Of a stretch of 64,000 nucleotides of DNA, positions 54,560 through 63,295 are shown in pieces. Under the pieces are notes generated by a model. The model saw only the letters and a list, made by a program, of their open reading frames with translations, was not told the DNA's origin and searched no databases. The DNA is taken from NCBI GenBank assembly GCA_021155905.1, contig JAJNBG010000001.1:96552-160551 (forward strand), in the 5' to 3' direction. The position numbers and the translations under genes were made by a program. How positions within the stretch are numbered: the stretch's first letter is position 1; the number at the start of each line of letters is the position of its first letter. This stretch comes from Bacteroidota bacterium. GTDB lineage: Bacteria; Bacteroidota; Bacteroidia; B-17B0; Aurantibacillaceae.

Positions 54560-56524
54560 ATGCGAAGTAAGAGTATCAAATTTTTTCTATTTGTGATTAC
54601 ATGGTTATTTGCCGGTAATCTGCAATCGCAAAGCATCAAACAATTGTTGAAACAAGGCTTGGAAGCCAATAGCAGAAAGGATTATCCCTCTGCGGCACAA
54701 ATCTATAATCAGGTTATTTTACAGGATTCTTCTAAAATAGAATATCAATTGTTGTTTGCAGACGCTTCCCGTTTAAATTATGATAACTCTGCGGCTTTAC
54801 ACTGGTATCTGAAAATTTACAAGAAAGATAATGGTAAAACGTATACGGAAGTCCCGTTTCACATTGCCACGCTATTAAAAAATAATGGCAAGTACAAGGA
54901 AGCAAAGAAGTATTTCGATAAATATTATAAGAAACAACGCAACAGCAAGGATAAAGAAAAAAAACAACGTTCTCTGAAAGCAAAGCAGGAATTCGAATCC
55001 TGTGACATTGCGCAGGTTTTAATTAAAAATCCGGTTGACGTAAAAATCATTCATTTAGATAGTATGGTGAACAGCAAAGTAAGTGAGTACGCGCCTTTTG
55101 AATACGATAGCATTCTTTACTTTTCTTCATTGCGGGATAAATCAAAAACCGATGCTGCTGGTATTGGGTATAATAAACTCTATACGGCTCATAAATCTAC
55201 GGTGAAGGAAAATAAATTTTTAAATGCGCAGGAGTTGGATTCTTTGTTTAACAAGGTAGGTATTCATAATGCTAATACCAGTTTCAATGCAGACTTCACA
55301 AAAGTGTTTGTTTCCCGTTGCGGCGCATTGAATGCTACTCAGTACCGTTGCGAAATTTATGTGGCTGATTTTAAAGACGGGCATTGGACAGAAGCGCGAA
55401 AACTACCCTCACCTATAAATGTAAGCGGGAGTAACACCACCCAACCTTGTTTAAGTGACATGAATGGGAAACCGGTTCTGTTTTTTTCCAGCGACAGGGG
55501 AGCGGGGGAAGGCGCCATGGATGTTTGGTATGCGTTTATGAACGAGGACGGTACGTTTGAAACACCAATCAACGCGGGGAAAAAAATCAACACGATTGAA
55601 GATGAAATTACGCCATGGTTTGTGAAAGAAAACAAAACACTTTACTTCAGCAGTACCTGGCACAAAGGCTTGGGAAACTTCGATATTTTTACTTCTGAAT
55701 TCAAGGACAATGCATTTACGGAACCGCAAAATATCGGTTATCCGATTAATAGCAGCTATAATGACATTTACTATAGTATCAATTCAAAAAAAGACCGGGC
55801 CTATATTTCTTCTAACCGTTTGGGTTCCTATTTTGAAGATAAACCGAATTGCTGCAACGATATTTACAGCTTCCCGATTACTCCATTGACCGAGCCACCC
55901 AAACCAGTTGACACAACGGCTCTATTAATTAATCAAATGAAGGTATTGGTGCCTTTGACATTGTACTTTCATAATGATGAACCTGAACCTAAGACGAAAG
56001 TCATTGTTACCAATAAGAATTATAAAAAGACTTATGATGATTATATGGTTCTGAAACCAAAGTATTTAACGGAATACTCAAAAGGCTTGGAAGGTGAGCA
56101 AAAAGATTATGCTATGAACCGGGTAGAGAATTTTTTCGAAGACAGTGTCGATGCCGGCATGCAGGATCTTGATAAATTTGCATTGTTGCTGGACCAGGTT
56201 TTATTGCGTGGCGAAAAGGTAAAGATCACTATGAAAGGATATTGCAGTCCGTTAGCAAGTACAGATTATAATGTGAATCTGGCCAAGCGCCGGATCAGTA
56301 GTTTACGGAACTATTTCATGGAATACGATGGGGGAAAATTTGTGAAGTATGTTGACAATACAAATGAAACAGAAGGCAGGATTGAATTTTTTAATGAAGA
56401 TATTGGCGAATTACCCGTCAGTAAAGTAAGTGATGATGTTAAAGATGTCCGTAATTCTGTATACAGTCCTTTTGCCGCCAGCGAGCGAAAAATCCAGATC
56501 ATTGCCATTAGTTATCTGAAGTAA
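54560..56524 (+). CDS. OmpA-family protein with TPR and PD40 propeller (PorE/SprE-like partner)
   Basis: 654 residues from ATG 54560, which gives a clean signal peptide ('IKFFLFVITWLFAGNLQSQ'). An ATG at 54536 would overlap the previous gene. TPR-like helices (about 30-130) come first. WD40-like PD40 beta-propeller repeats (about 165-440) have 'VFVSRCG', 'VLFFSSDRGAGEGAMDVWY', 'LYFSSTWHKGLGNFDIF' and 'AYISSNRLGS'. The C-terminal OmpA peptidoglycan-binding domain (about 520-654) has 'MKGYCSPLASTDYNVNLAKRR'. It likely tethers the PorP/SprF complex to the cell wall. Confidence 0.93.
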   Translation: MRSKSIKFFLFVITWLFAGNLQSQSIKQLLKQGLEANSRKDYPSAAQIYNQVILQDSSKIEYQLLFADASRLNYDNSAALHWYLKIYKKDNGKTYTEVPFHIATLLKNNGKYKEAKKYFDKYYKKQRNSKDKEKKQRSLKAKQEFESCDIAQVLIKNPVDVKIIHLDSMVNSKVSEYAPFEYDSILYFSSLRDKSKTDAAGIGYNKLYTAHKSTVKENKFLNAQELDSLFNKVGIHNANTSFNADFTKVFVSRCGALNATQYRCEIYVADFKDGHWTEARKLPSPINVSGSNTTQPCLSDMNGKPVLFFSSDRGAGEGAMDVWYAFMNEDGTFETPINAGKKINTIEDEITPWFVKENKTLYFSSTWHKGLGNFDIFTSEFKDNAFTEPQNIGYPINSSYNDIYYSINSKKDRAYISSNRLGSYFEDKPNCCNDIYSFPITPLTEPPKPVDTTALLINQMKVLVPLTLYFHNDEPEPKTKVIVTNKNYKKTYDDYMVLKPKYLTEYSKGLEGEQKDYAMNRVENFFEDSVDAGMQDLDKFALLLDQVLLRGEKVKITMKGYCSPLASTDYNVNLAKRRISSLRNYFMEYDGGKFVKYVDNTNETEGRIEFFNEDIGELPVSKVSDDVKDVRNSVYSPFAASERKIQIIAISYLK

Positions 56525-56528
56525 ATTC

Positions 56529-56536
56529 TATTTTTG
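56529..56536 (+). promoter_or_regulatory. -7 promoter element 4 nt before the TPR/HTH regulator ATG
   Basis: TATTTTTG matches TAnnTTTG in the 16-nt gap between genes and ends 4 nt before ATG 56541. It suggests separate, leaderless transcription of the regulator. Confidence 0.5.
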
Positions 56537-56540
56537 TCCA

Positions 56541-58406
56541 ATGATTATATTGTGGAACTCTGCGGGAAAAAATTTTATACTATTTTTTCTTTTTTCTTTT
56601 TCAACTGTATACGGACAGGAAAATCAGTATCCTCTTTCAGATAGCACCAATGACGCAGCACAAAATCTTTTTACGCAATACCTTTCAACGACCAATTACG
56701 CACAGAGTAAAATAATTAAACTAATAGACCTGGCATCAAAAGATGCGAGCAAGGGGGATTTTTCAAGCCGTATGGAAAAAATTCAGATCGCACTTATTCT
56801 TGAAAAATATGTTGAAGCTCCTTGCCGCGCTACGTTTGATCTCAATTTCACCATGGGTGATATTTATAGGGATATTAATTTGCAGTATGCTATCTTTTAT
56901 TACGACAAAGCTATTGACATTGGACAACGGTCCAAAGAGCCCACTGACTTATTCACGGTTCACAATATTCTTGCTGGACTTTATTTGAAGACGCATGATC
57001 ATAAGCGGGCGCTAAACTGCTATGAGAATGCAATGATGGAAGCTATAAAAAGTGGCACGGTCGCTATTTCATCCGTAAATAATAATATTGGCTGGTTTTA
57101 TTCGAAGATTGGTGAGGATGACAGCGCGATGGTATATTTTAATAAAGCGCGAAGCTTTTACAGTGAAAATACTGCTGATGATGATCTTTACGCCAACATT
57201 CTGGAAAATATCGCTAAGGTAGAGGAACGCAAAGGAAATCATCGGGAAGCGCTAAAGATCTATTTCATTAATGATGATTTTTATAGACGCGGAAACAATA
57301 TCGGTGATTTTGTTTCAAATAGGTTAAACATATTTAGAACCAGGCTGGCCATGAATGATCCGGGAATTGAAAAATCAATTGATTCCTTAACAAATGTGGT
57401 CGAAAAAAATCCAGGATCAATTGATCTCTACGACGCTTTAAATTTTTATAAGTTTTCATTCGATTATTTTATAAATAAAAACAATTCACGCAGATCGGAA
57501 TTCTTTAATAAAAGGTATGAACAGTTGAAAGACACTATTATAAAAAGAGATCTGTATAAAGCGAATACGCTGACAAACGCTTTATTAAAAGTGCAATCAC
57601 ATAACTTTAAAAACGAATACGATGTGTATAAAGCAGAATTACAGGCCGCACAAGACTCTTCTTACAAAAACAAAATAATTGCCTTTCTTTTTCTGATAAG
57701 CGCGGTGCTCATGTTGTTGGCGCTTGCCTTCTTTACGCAAAAGAGAAGAAAGGAATTTGAGCTGGCAGAGAAAATGGCTGCCGCCAGGCTAATGGAAAAG
57801 GAATTAGAAGCAAAAGCAATTATAGTCGACTTGGAAAATGCCCGTTTAAATACTGAAACTCAAATGCAGAAAAAAGATATTGAAAGAAAATCAATTGAGA
57901 ATGAATTTGAAAGGGAACGTCTTATTGCAAAAGCTGAACTGGAAAATAAGGATCTGGAGAGACGGGCTATGCAGAATGAATTAGAGCTTAAAAAGAAGGA
58001 TCTTACTCACATGATTTTATTGAATACCCAGGTTTATGAATCTAATAAAGAAATGATAGAATTGCTTCAGGGCATTTCTTCCAGCGAGGACATTCAAAGA
58101 TCTTTAAAAAATCTATTGACAGATCTAAGAGCTAAAAATCAGGTCGGAGAGCGTTTAAGCGCATTACAAAATAATATAGATCATTTAAATACCGAGTTCT
58201 ATCAAAAGCTAAAATTGAAATTCCCTGATCTTACAAAAACAGAGATTGAGCTTTGTGGATATATCATGATCAATCTTTCCAATAAGGACATTGCTCTCTT
58301 AAAGAATGTTGAGCCCGGCTCCGTTAAAATGAGCAAAACACGGCTGAGAAAAAAGCTAGGGATTAATCCTGATACGAACCTCCTGAATTTTATCAAAACT
58401 ATCTAG
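56541..58406 (+). CDS. TPR / coiled-coil / LuxR-like HTH regulator, membrane-anchored
   Basis: 621 residues. A signal peptide or first membrane segment ('FILFFLFSFSTVYGQ') is followed by periplasmic TPR-like repeats (about 90-330). A membrane helix ('IIAFLFLISAVLMLLALAFFTQ', about 376-397) leads to a long Glu/Lys/Arg coiled coil (about 400-490). The C-terminal helix-turn-helix (about 555-621) has 'LTKTEIELCGYIMINLSNKDIA' and 'VKMSKTRLRKKLGI'. This layout is typical of Bacteroidota one-component membrane regulators. The ligand and targets are unknown; neighbours are the T9SS cassette (upstream) and the YHYH/MbnPH unit (downstream). Confidence 0.92.
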   Translation: MIILWNSAGKNFILFFLFSFSTVYGQENQYPLSDSTNDAAQNLFTQYLSTTNYAQSKIIKLIDLASKDASKGDFSSRMEKIQIALILEKYVEAPCRATFDLNFTMGDIYRDINLQYAIFYYDKAIDIGQRSKEPTDLFTVHNILAGLYLKTHDHKRALNCYENAMMEAIKSGTVAISSVNNNIGWFYSKIGEDDSAMVYFNKARSFYSENTADDDLYANILENIAKVEERKGNHREALKIYFINDDFYRRGNNIGDFVSNRLNIFRTRLAMNDPGIEKSIDSLTNVVEKNPGSIDLYDALNFYKFSFDYFINKNNSRRSEFFNKRYEQLKDTIIKRDLYKANTLTNALLKVQSHNFKNEYDVYKAELQAAQDSSYKNKIIAFLFLISAVLMLLALAFFTQKRRKEFELAEKMAAARLMEKELEAKAIIVDLENARLNTETQMQKKDIERKSIENEFERERLIAKAELENKDLERRAMQNELELKKKDLTHMILLNTQVYESNKEMIELLQGISSSEDIQRSLKNLLTDLRAKNQVGERLSALQNNIDHLNTEFYQKLKLKFPDLTKTEIELCGYIMINLSNKDIALLKNVEPGSVKMSKTRLRKKLGINPDTNLLNFIKTI

Positions 58407-58550
58407 GTTACCGCTTAACAGTTGTTTTTCATTTGATTACTAATTACTTAGCGTTTTAGATGTAACCCTTTTGTCACCCTTCATAAATTGGAATCTGTAG
58501 TTTTTATATACATTTTTGCAACAAAAGATGTTCTATTAAACTACACATTT

Positions 58551-59843
58551 ATGAAAGTAAAATTAATTGTTGGCACCATTATCGCATCTGCGGCACTGGC
58601 TGTTGCCCAACCCAATATCAGCTCATGGCAGTTAAACACGACGGGAGCCAAAGGAAAATACTGGAATATGCCCGGCCCATCATTAGTAACAATGACTGAT
58701 TCTGCCGGAATCACTAAATTATGTTACAGTTCTACCTATGTCTATGTCAGAACAAGGGACCTTGCCGGTAATTTTACCATGGGGCCTGCAGTAAATCCGA
58801 ATGATCCTATTGCTCAGAACTATACGATCCGTTTTCCTAAAACGCCAACTCAGCAAACCGGTACAAAAACAACCGTTCCTTCGGGTGGAGGGATTGGCCT
58901 TGCGGTTAATGGCGTTCTTATATATGGGATGAAAAGCGCCGATTCTTATAAATCAACAACTAATACCAATACCGGGAGCGGTGATGGTAAATGGCACTGT
59001 GATGCCTGGTATAACGAGAAAAACAGCATGGATACCTCCGGTAATGCACATTCAGATGGTTCAGGAAAATATCACTATCATGCTAACCCTAAAAGATTAT
59101 ATACGTATCCATCTACTGTTCATTCCCCAATTTTAGGCTTTGCCATTGATGGTTATCCGATTTACGGCCCTTATGGGTATACAACCCCAACAAGCAGCGT
59201 AAGCGCAATTAAAAGAATGGTGAGTAGTTACCAGTTACGCTCCATTTCTACAAGAACAGTTTACGCCGACGGAACTGTTACAAGTCCTGCAGGCCCTAAT
59301 GTCGGTACTCAGTTTCCGTTGGGAATGTACACAGAAGATTATCAATATGTAAGTGCGTCCGGAGATCTGGATGATCTTAATGGAAGATATTGTGTAACTC
59401 CCGAATATCCAACAGGTACGTACGCTTATTTTATGACTGTTGATAATACAGGAACTCCCGCGCATCCTTATCTTTTAGCTACACAATATTACGGAGTCAT
59501 TACGACTGGTGATGCCGCGATAAACTTTGGAAATGCCGGGATCCCTACAACCGGGGTAACATGTGTTACTTCAACCTCAACAAAATTAAATGAGATGATG
59601 AAGGAAACAGACAACGTTCTGGTTTACCCTAATCCAGCAGTTGATCAAATCAATATTAGCGTAAAAAACAACAATTATGAAGCTTATACCATCTCAGACG
59701 TTTTAGGAAAAGTTGTTTTAAAAGGAGATTTAAATTCCAGCGAAGAAAGCGTTGTAATCAGCGACCTTGAAAAAGGGATTTATTTTCTATTGTTAACCAA
59801 CAAAACAAATAATACTGAGGCAATTCGCTTTGTAAAAGAATAA
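58551..59843 (+). CDS. YHYH-domain protein with T9SS type A tail (first copy)
   Basis: 430 residues from ATG 58551, which gives a signal peptide ('LIVGTIIASAALAVAQ'). An in-frame Met at 58488 is too far upstream. The YHYH domain has the name-giving Y174-H-Y-H177 in 'GKYHYHANPKRLY', and 'HSPILGFAIDGYPIYGPYG' (191-209), plus 'YPTGTYAYFMTVD'. Conserved His/Asp residues suggest metal binding (inference). The C-terminus is a type A sorting domain ('VYPNPAVDQINISV', 'SDVLGKVVLKG', 'KGIYFLLL'). It is the first gene of a four-gene unit with MbnP-like and MbnH-like genes, 10 nt from the next. Confidence 0.93.
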   Translation: MKVKLIVGTIIASAALAVAQPNISSWQLNTTGAKGKYWNMPGPSLVTMTDSAGITKLCYSSTYVYVRTRDLAGNFTMGPAVNPNDPIAQNYTIRFPKTPTQQTGTKTTVPSGGGIGLAVNGVLIYGMKSADSYKSTTNTNTGSGDGKWHCDAWYNEKNSMDTSGNAHSDGSGKYHYHANPKRLYTYPSTVHSPILGFAIDGYPIYGPYGYTTPTSSVSAIKRMVSSYQLRSISTRTVYADGTVTSPAGPNVGTQFPLGMYTEDYQYVSASGDLDDLNGRYCVTPEYPTGTYAYFMTVDNTGTPAHPYLLATQYYGVITTGDAAINFGNAGIPTTGVTCVTSTSTKLNEMMKETDNVLVYPNPAVDQINISVKNNNYEAYTISDVLGKVVLKGDLNSSEESVVISDLEKGIYFLLLTNKTNNTEAIRFVKE

Positions 59844-59853
59844 ACAACACTAA

Positions 59854-60555
59854 ATGCTTCCTTCTAAAGCACTCTTTTTTATTTTTATTGCTTGCTTGGG
59901 ACATATCACCCGGGCAGGTGATAAGCAAAATGTAATTATTGAAATAAAACCTGTGTTTGCGGGGAGGCTTCTTACAATAAGTACGGCGACTTATGTTTCA
60001 TCCGGCGGTGATACACTTAGTATAGACCGTTTCAGGTTTTATGTATCAGCCATTGTTTTAACTCTTGAGAATGGAGAAAAATTTATTGAACAGAATTCTT
60101 ATCATCTTATAGACGTGGAAGATCCTTCATCCTTTATAGTGATACTTCAAAATGTGCCAACTGCAAAAATTTCATCTATCGATTTTAATATTGGTGTAGA
60201 TAGTACTGCCAGTGTTTCGGGTGCTTTGGCTGGTGAGTTGGATCCGGTTAAAGGAATGTACTGGGCCTGGAACAGCGGCTATATTAATGCCAAGCTCGAA
60301 GGAACATGTAAAAGTAATAAGGGCAAAAAAAATCACCCTTTTGAGTTTCATGTAGGCGGTTACCTTCTGCCTCATTATGCCATTCGTTCTGTGAAATTAA
60401 ACCTGCAAACACCCGGATCAAAAATTATTTTGATGGCGGACGCCTCTGCGTGGCTTGATGGCGTTGATCTTAAAAAAGAAAACAGTGTCATGATTCCGGG
60501 CAGGGAAGCCATGCAGGTTGCAGATAAATACTCAAAAATGTTCAGTACCAATTAA
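59854..60555 (+). CDS. MbnP-like copper-associated periplasmic protein
   Basis: 233 residues with a signal peptide ('LFFIFIACLGHITRAG'). The family pattern is clear: 'DRFRFYVSAIVL', 'DFNIGVDS', the tryptophan motif 'GMYWAWNSGYINAKLEG' (W137, W139), and 'FEFHVGGYLLPH'. In characterised MbnP a Trp is converted to kynurenine by the partner diheme enzyme MbnH, and the protein binds copper. The stop shares one base with the downstream MbnH-like start, so the pair is translationally coupled. No methanobactin peptide or MbnB/C gene is present, so this is a stand-alone pair. Confidence 0.9.
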   Translation: MLPSKALFFIFIACLGHITRAGDKQNVIIEIKPVFAGRLLTISTATYVSSGGDTLSIDRFRFYVSAIVLTLENGEKFIEQNSYHLIDVEDPSSFIVILQNVPTAKISSIDFNIGVDSTASVSGALAGELDPVKGMYWAWNSGYINAKLEGTCKSNKGKKNHPFEFHVGGYLLPHYAIRSVKLNLQTPGSKIILMADASAWLDGVDLKKENSVMIPGREAMQVADKYSKMFSTN

Positions 60556-61616
60556 TGAAACGCTCCATTCTATATCTCTCCTTTTTTGTTGTCACGCTTT
60601 GCGGATGTATGTTTTTTTCTTCCTTCACTCCGGGCAAAGTTTTAATGAGTGAAAAAAACGACACATTAAAAATAGTTGTTCCAAAAGGATGGCCAAAACC
60701 CGTTTATGATTTTGAGAAAAACCCTGTTACAACAAATGGATTTGAGTTGGGCCGCAAATTATTTTTCGATCCCCTCTTATCAAAAGACAGTACAATTTCA
60801 TGTGCGAGCTGTCATTTACAGTTTACAAACTTTACTCACGTGGATCATGCGTTAAGTCATGGCATATATGGGAAGAAGGGAACGCGTAATACCCTGGCCA
60901 TCATAAACACAGCATGGAGTAAAAATTTCATGTGGGATGGCGGGATAAATAATATAGAGGTTCAACCACTCGGACCAATTGAAAACCCGGTGGAAATGGA
61001 TACCAAATTGGTTGATATTATAGCCAAACTGAACCGTTCAAAAAATTACAAAACGAAATTTAAAAATGCATTTGGATCTGAAGCGGAAATCACTGGACAA
61101 TTTGTTTTAAAAGCACTTGCCCAATACATGGTATCCATTCAGTCTTATAACTCAAAATACGATAAAGTAATGCGGAAAGAGCCCGGCGTCGCTTTTAACG
61201 AATACGAAGCAAAAGGCCTGGTGCTCTTCAGGAAAAATTGCGCTTCCTGCCACACGGAACCTTTGTTTACCAACAATTCGTTTGAAAATAACGGGCTCCG
61301 ACCAGACTCTTTATTACGTGATGCGGGAAGGGCAACAATTACCCGTCTTAAAACAGACTCCCTTAAATTTAAGGTCCCTTCATTAAGAAATATTGAGGTC
61401 TCGTATCCCTACATGCACGATGGGAGGTTCAGGAATTTACAAATGGTGGTGTTTCATTACGCACACGATATTTCAAAATCGCCTACTCTTTCACCTAAGC
61501 TCACAAATGGTGTGAATCTAAACGAACAGGATAAGAACAATATTATTGCTTTTTTAAAAACATTGACCGATGAAGAATTTTTACATAACGCGAAATTATA
61601 TTATACAAAAGATTAA
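60555..61616 (+). CDS. Diheme cytochrome peroxidase of the MbnH/MauG family
   Basis: 353 residues. The N-terminus has a probable lipobox ('TLCGC', Cys18), so it is periplasmic and perhaps membrane-anchored. Two c-type haem sites: C83-x2-C86-H87 ('CASCHLQF') and C229-x2-C232-H233 ('CASCHTEP'). Other family blocks are 'FDPLLSKDSTISC', 'RNTLAIINTAW', 'FMWDGG', and 'YPYMHDGRF' near 285-293 at the second haem. The MbnP-like neighbour favours an MbnH-type protein-modifying role over a simple cytochrome-c peroxidase. It begins on the last base of the MbnP-like gene. Confidence 0.93.
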   Translation: MKRSILYLSFFVVTLCGCMFFSSFTPGKVLMSEKNDTLKIVVPKGWPKPVYDFEKNPVTTNGFELGRKLFFDPLLSKDSTISCASCHLQFTNFTHVDHALSHGIYGKKGTRNTLAIINTAWSKNFMWDGGINNIEVQPLGPIENPVEMDTKLVDIIAKLNRSKNYKTKFKNAFGSEAEITGQFVLKALAQYMVSIQSYNSKYDKVMRKEPGVAFNEYEAKGLVLFRKNCASCHTEPLFTNNSFENNGLRPDSLLRDAGRATITRLKTDSLKFKVPSLRNIEVSYPYMHDGRFRNLQMVVFHYAHDISKSPTLSPKLTNGVNLNEQDKNNIIAFLKTLTDEEFLHNAKLYYTKD

Positions 61617-61654
61617 AGACAGTTAAAGAGTATAAACCCAAAAACCAAAACAAC

Positions 61655-62962
61655 ATGATGAAAAAAACCCTACTTATGATGATGATGACACCGCTTTTAG
61701 GCGTCAGCCAGGCTATAATAACCAGCTGGCAAATGAATGCGAATGGCCAGAAAGCCAGTTATTGGAGCCCCTCAGGTAATCCGCCTACTACCACCTATTC
61801 GTATGTGCCTACAACCGATTCCGCGAGCGTTCTTAAAGTTTGTTACCGCACCGACTCCGTTTGGATTTACAGCCATGGTATGGTATTTAACATGGGTAAA
61901 TACTCAAATCCTGGTGCATGCAGCTCAAAAGTTTACATCTACCGCTTCCCACGTACTCCGACAGTTCCAACTACTAAAACTATATCTTCCAAAATGGGAG
62001 CAATCGGTTGTCTGGTAAACGGAATTCCAATGTATGGCCTTGGTGATTCTAAGTCATGGACCGGTTCAACTAATTCAAACATGGGTGGACAGGGCATCTG
62101 GAACGTGGAAGTATACAAGGGAGAAGGTGTTTCCTTAGACACGGCTTTATCCGCGCATCCACAACAGCAGGGAGCTTATCATAGCCATGCGAACCCAAGA
62201 AGACTTTACCAGAACACACCAACTACACAGCATTCGCCAATTGTAGGGTATGCATTTGACGGTTACCCGGTTTACGGGCCTTATGGATATAGTACACCAA
62301 CTAACTCAGCGAGTACTGTTACGAGGATGAAAAGTGGTTACAGTCTTAGAAGCATTACTACAAGAACAGCTTTGCCTTACGGTGTGCCTGCCAGTCAGAC
62401 TGGCCCACCTGTTAACAGCACTTATCCGATAGGAACTTATTGCGAGGACTACGAATGGTCGGCTTCTAACGGAGGAGATCTTGATAAATACAATGGGCGC
62501 ACATGTGTAACACCTGAGTATCCAGGAGGAACATATGCGTATTTCGCGACGATTGATGCGAGTGGCACCCCGCAGTTTCCTTATTACATAGGAATTGAAT
62601 ATTATGGAAAGCCGGATGCCTCATGTGCAGGTTCAGGAACAAGTACCGGACTTAAATTTCCCGCTTCGGGAACAATCTGTAATCTTCCAACTAACCTTGA
62701 TGAAAAAGTAAAAGAATTTGCAGTCAAGGTTTATCCAAACCCCAGTAACGGGCAGTTTACGATTACTACCGAAGAAAATTTAGGTTTATTTTCAAAAGCT
62801 GAAGTTGTAAATATGGTTGGGCAAAAAATTTACAGCATAGATATTACTTCCGAAAAGACCATCATTGATCTGCCGTCCGGCACTAGTAAAGGAATTTATT
62901 TTGTGAGAATTCTTGGAAAACAATCCGAAGTGTATACAACAGATAAAATAATTATTAAGTAA
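61655..62962 (+). CDS. YHYH-domain protein with T9SS type A tail (second copy)
   Basis: 435 residues with a Met-rich signal peptide ('MMMTPLLGVSQ'). The domain organisation is the same as in the first copy: 'SWQMNANGQKASYW', 'GAYHSHANPRRLY' (Y175-H-S-H178, so the motif is YHxH), 'HSPIVGYAFDGYPVYGPYG' and 'YPGGTYAYFATID'. The type A sorting domain is at the end ('VYPNPSNGQFTITTEE', 'NMVGQKIYSID', 'KGIYFVRIL'). It closes the four-gene unit and is followed by a strong terminator. The paralogs are clearly diverged, so the duplication is not recent. Confidence 0.93.
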   Translation: MMKKTLLMMMMTPLLGVSQAIITSWQMNANGQKASYWSPSGNPPTTTYSYVPTTDSASVLKVCYRTDSVWIYSHGMVFNMGKYSNPGACSSKVYIYRFPRTPTVPTTKTISSKMGAIGCLVNGIPMYGLGDSKSWTGSTNSNMGGQGIWNVEVYKGEGVSLDTALSAHPQQQGAYHSHANPRRLYQNTPTTQHSPIVGYAFDGYPVYGPYGYSTPTNSASTVTRMKSGYSLRSITTRTALPYGVPASQTGPPVNSTYPIGTYCEDYEWSASNGGDLDKYNGRTCVTPEYPGGTYAYFATIDASGTPQFPYYIGIEYYGKPDASCAGSGTSTGLKFPASGTICNLPTNLDEKVKEFAVKVYPNPSNGQFTITTEENLGLFSKAEVVNMVGQKIYSIDITSEKTIIDLPSGTSKGIYFVRILGKQSEVYTTDKIIIK

Positions 62963-62980
62963 GCTAAATTTACCTGATTT

Positions 62981-63020
62981 AATTAAGGGGCTGCCGATTT
63001 CGGCAGCCCCTTAATTTTTT
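62981..63020 (+). terminator. Strong terminator of the YHYH/MbnPH unit
   Basis: 17-bp perfect stem AATTAAGGGGCTGCCGA (62981-62997) / TCGGCAGCCCCTTAATT (63000-63016) with a 2-nt loop and following Ts. Confidence 0.95.
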
Positions 63021-63222
63021 AATCTCATTGGTTAAAAACTATTGCCTCGGATATAAGTTTTACGGTGTTTCTACACAAAACTGACCACTTATAAACCCAA
63101 ACCAACCACTTACAAATTCGCGCTCATTTTTTACAAAAAACGGATAATCTTTGTAGAAAAATAAGGCGATATAAACAAAAAATAGCGTTTTGAACATTAA
63201 CAAAAAAGGTAGCACACTATTA

Positions 63223-63253
63223 TTGCTATTTAGAAACCTTTTTACTATGTTTG
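63223..63253 (+). promoter_or_regulatory. Promoter of the ExbB/TolQ-like gene
   Basis: TTG (63223-63225), a 20-bp spacer, then TATGTTTG (63246-63253), matching the Bacteroidota -33/-7 pattern. The leader is about 38 nt. Confidence 0.65.
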
Positions 63254-63295
63254 GCGTCATTCTAAAATTAGAAACTAACTAAAAAAACAATTATC

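Larger units (their letters stand above)
62963..63295. other. Intergenic region with terminator and exbB-like promoter
   Basis: 333 bp. It holds the terminator of the YHYH/MbnPH unit at its left end and a promoter near its right end. The middle (63021-63222) is AT-rich with no supported gene; a 66-codon minus-strand open frame there is not called. Confidence 0.6.

Noticed and set aside
54991..55000. tRNA T-loop-like TTCGAATCC
   Set aside because: It is in frame within the OmpA-family gene, with no acceptor stem or anticodon arm around it.
60837..60842. CACGTG core inside the MbnH-like gene as a parS candidate
   Set aside because: One half-site only, with the arms absent. Far from the cluster.
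58551..62962. Methanobactin biosynthesis locus
   Set aside because: Only MbnP/MbnH-like genes are present; there is no precursor peptide, MbnB/MbnC or dedicated TonB receptor in the window.
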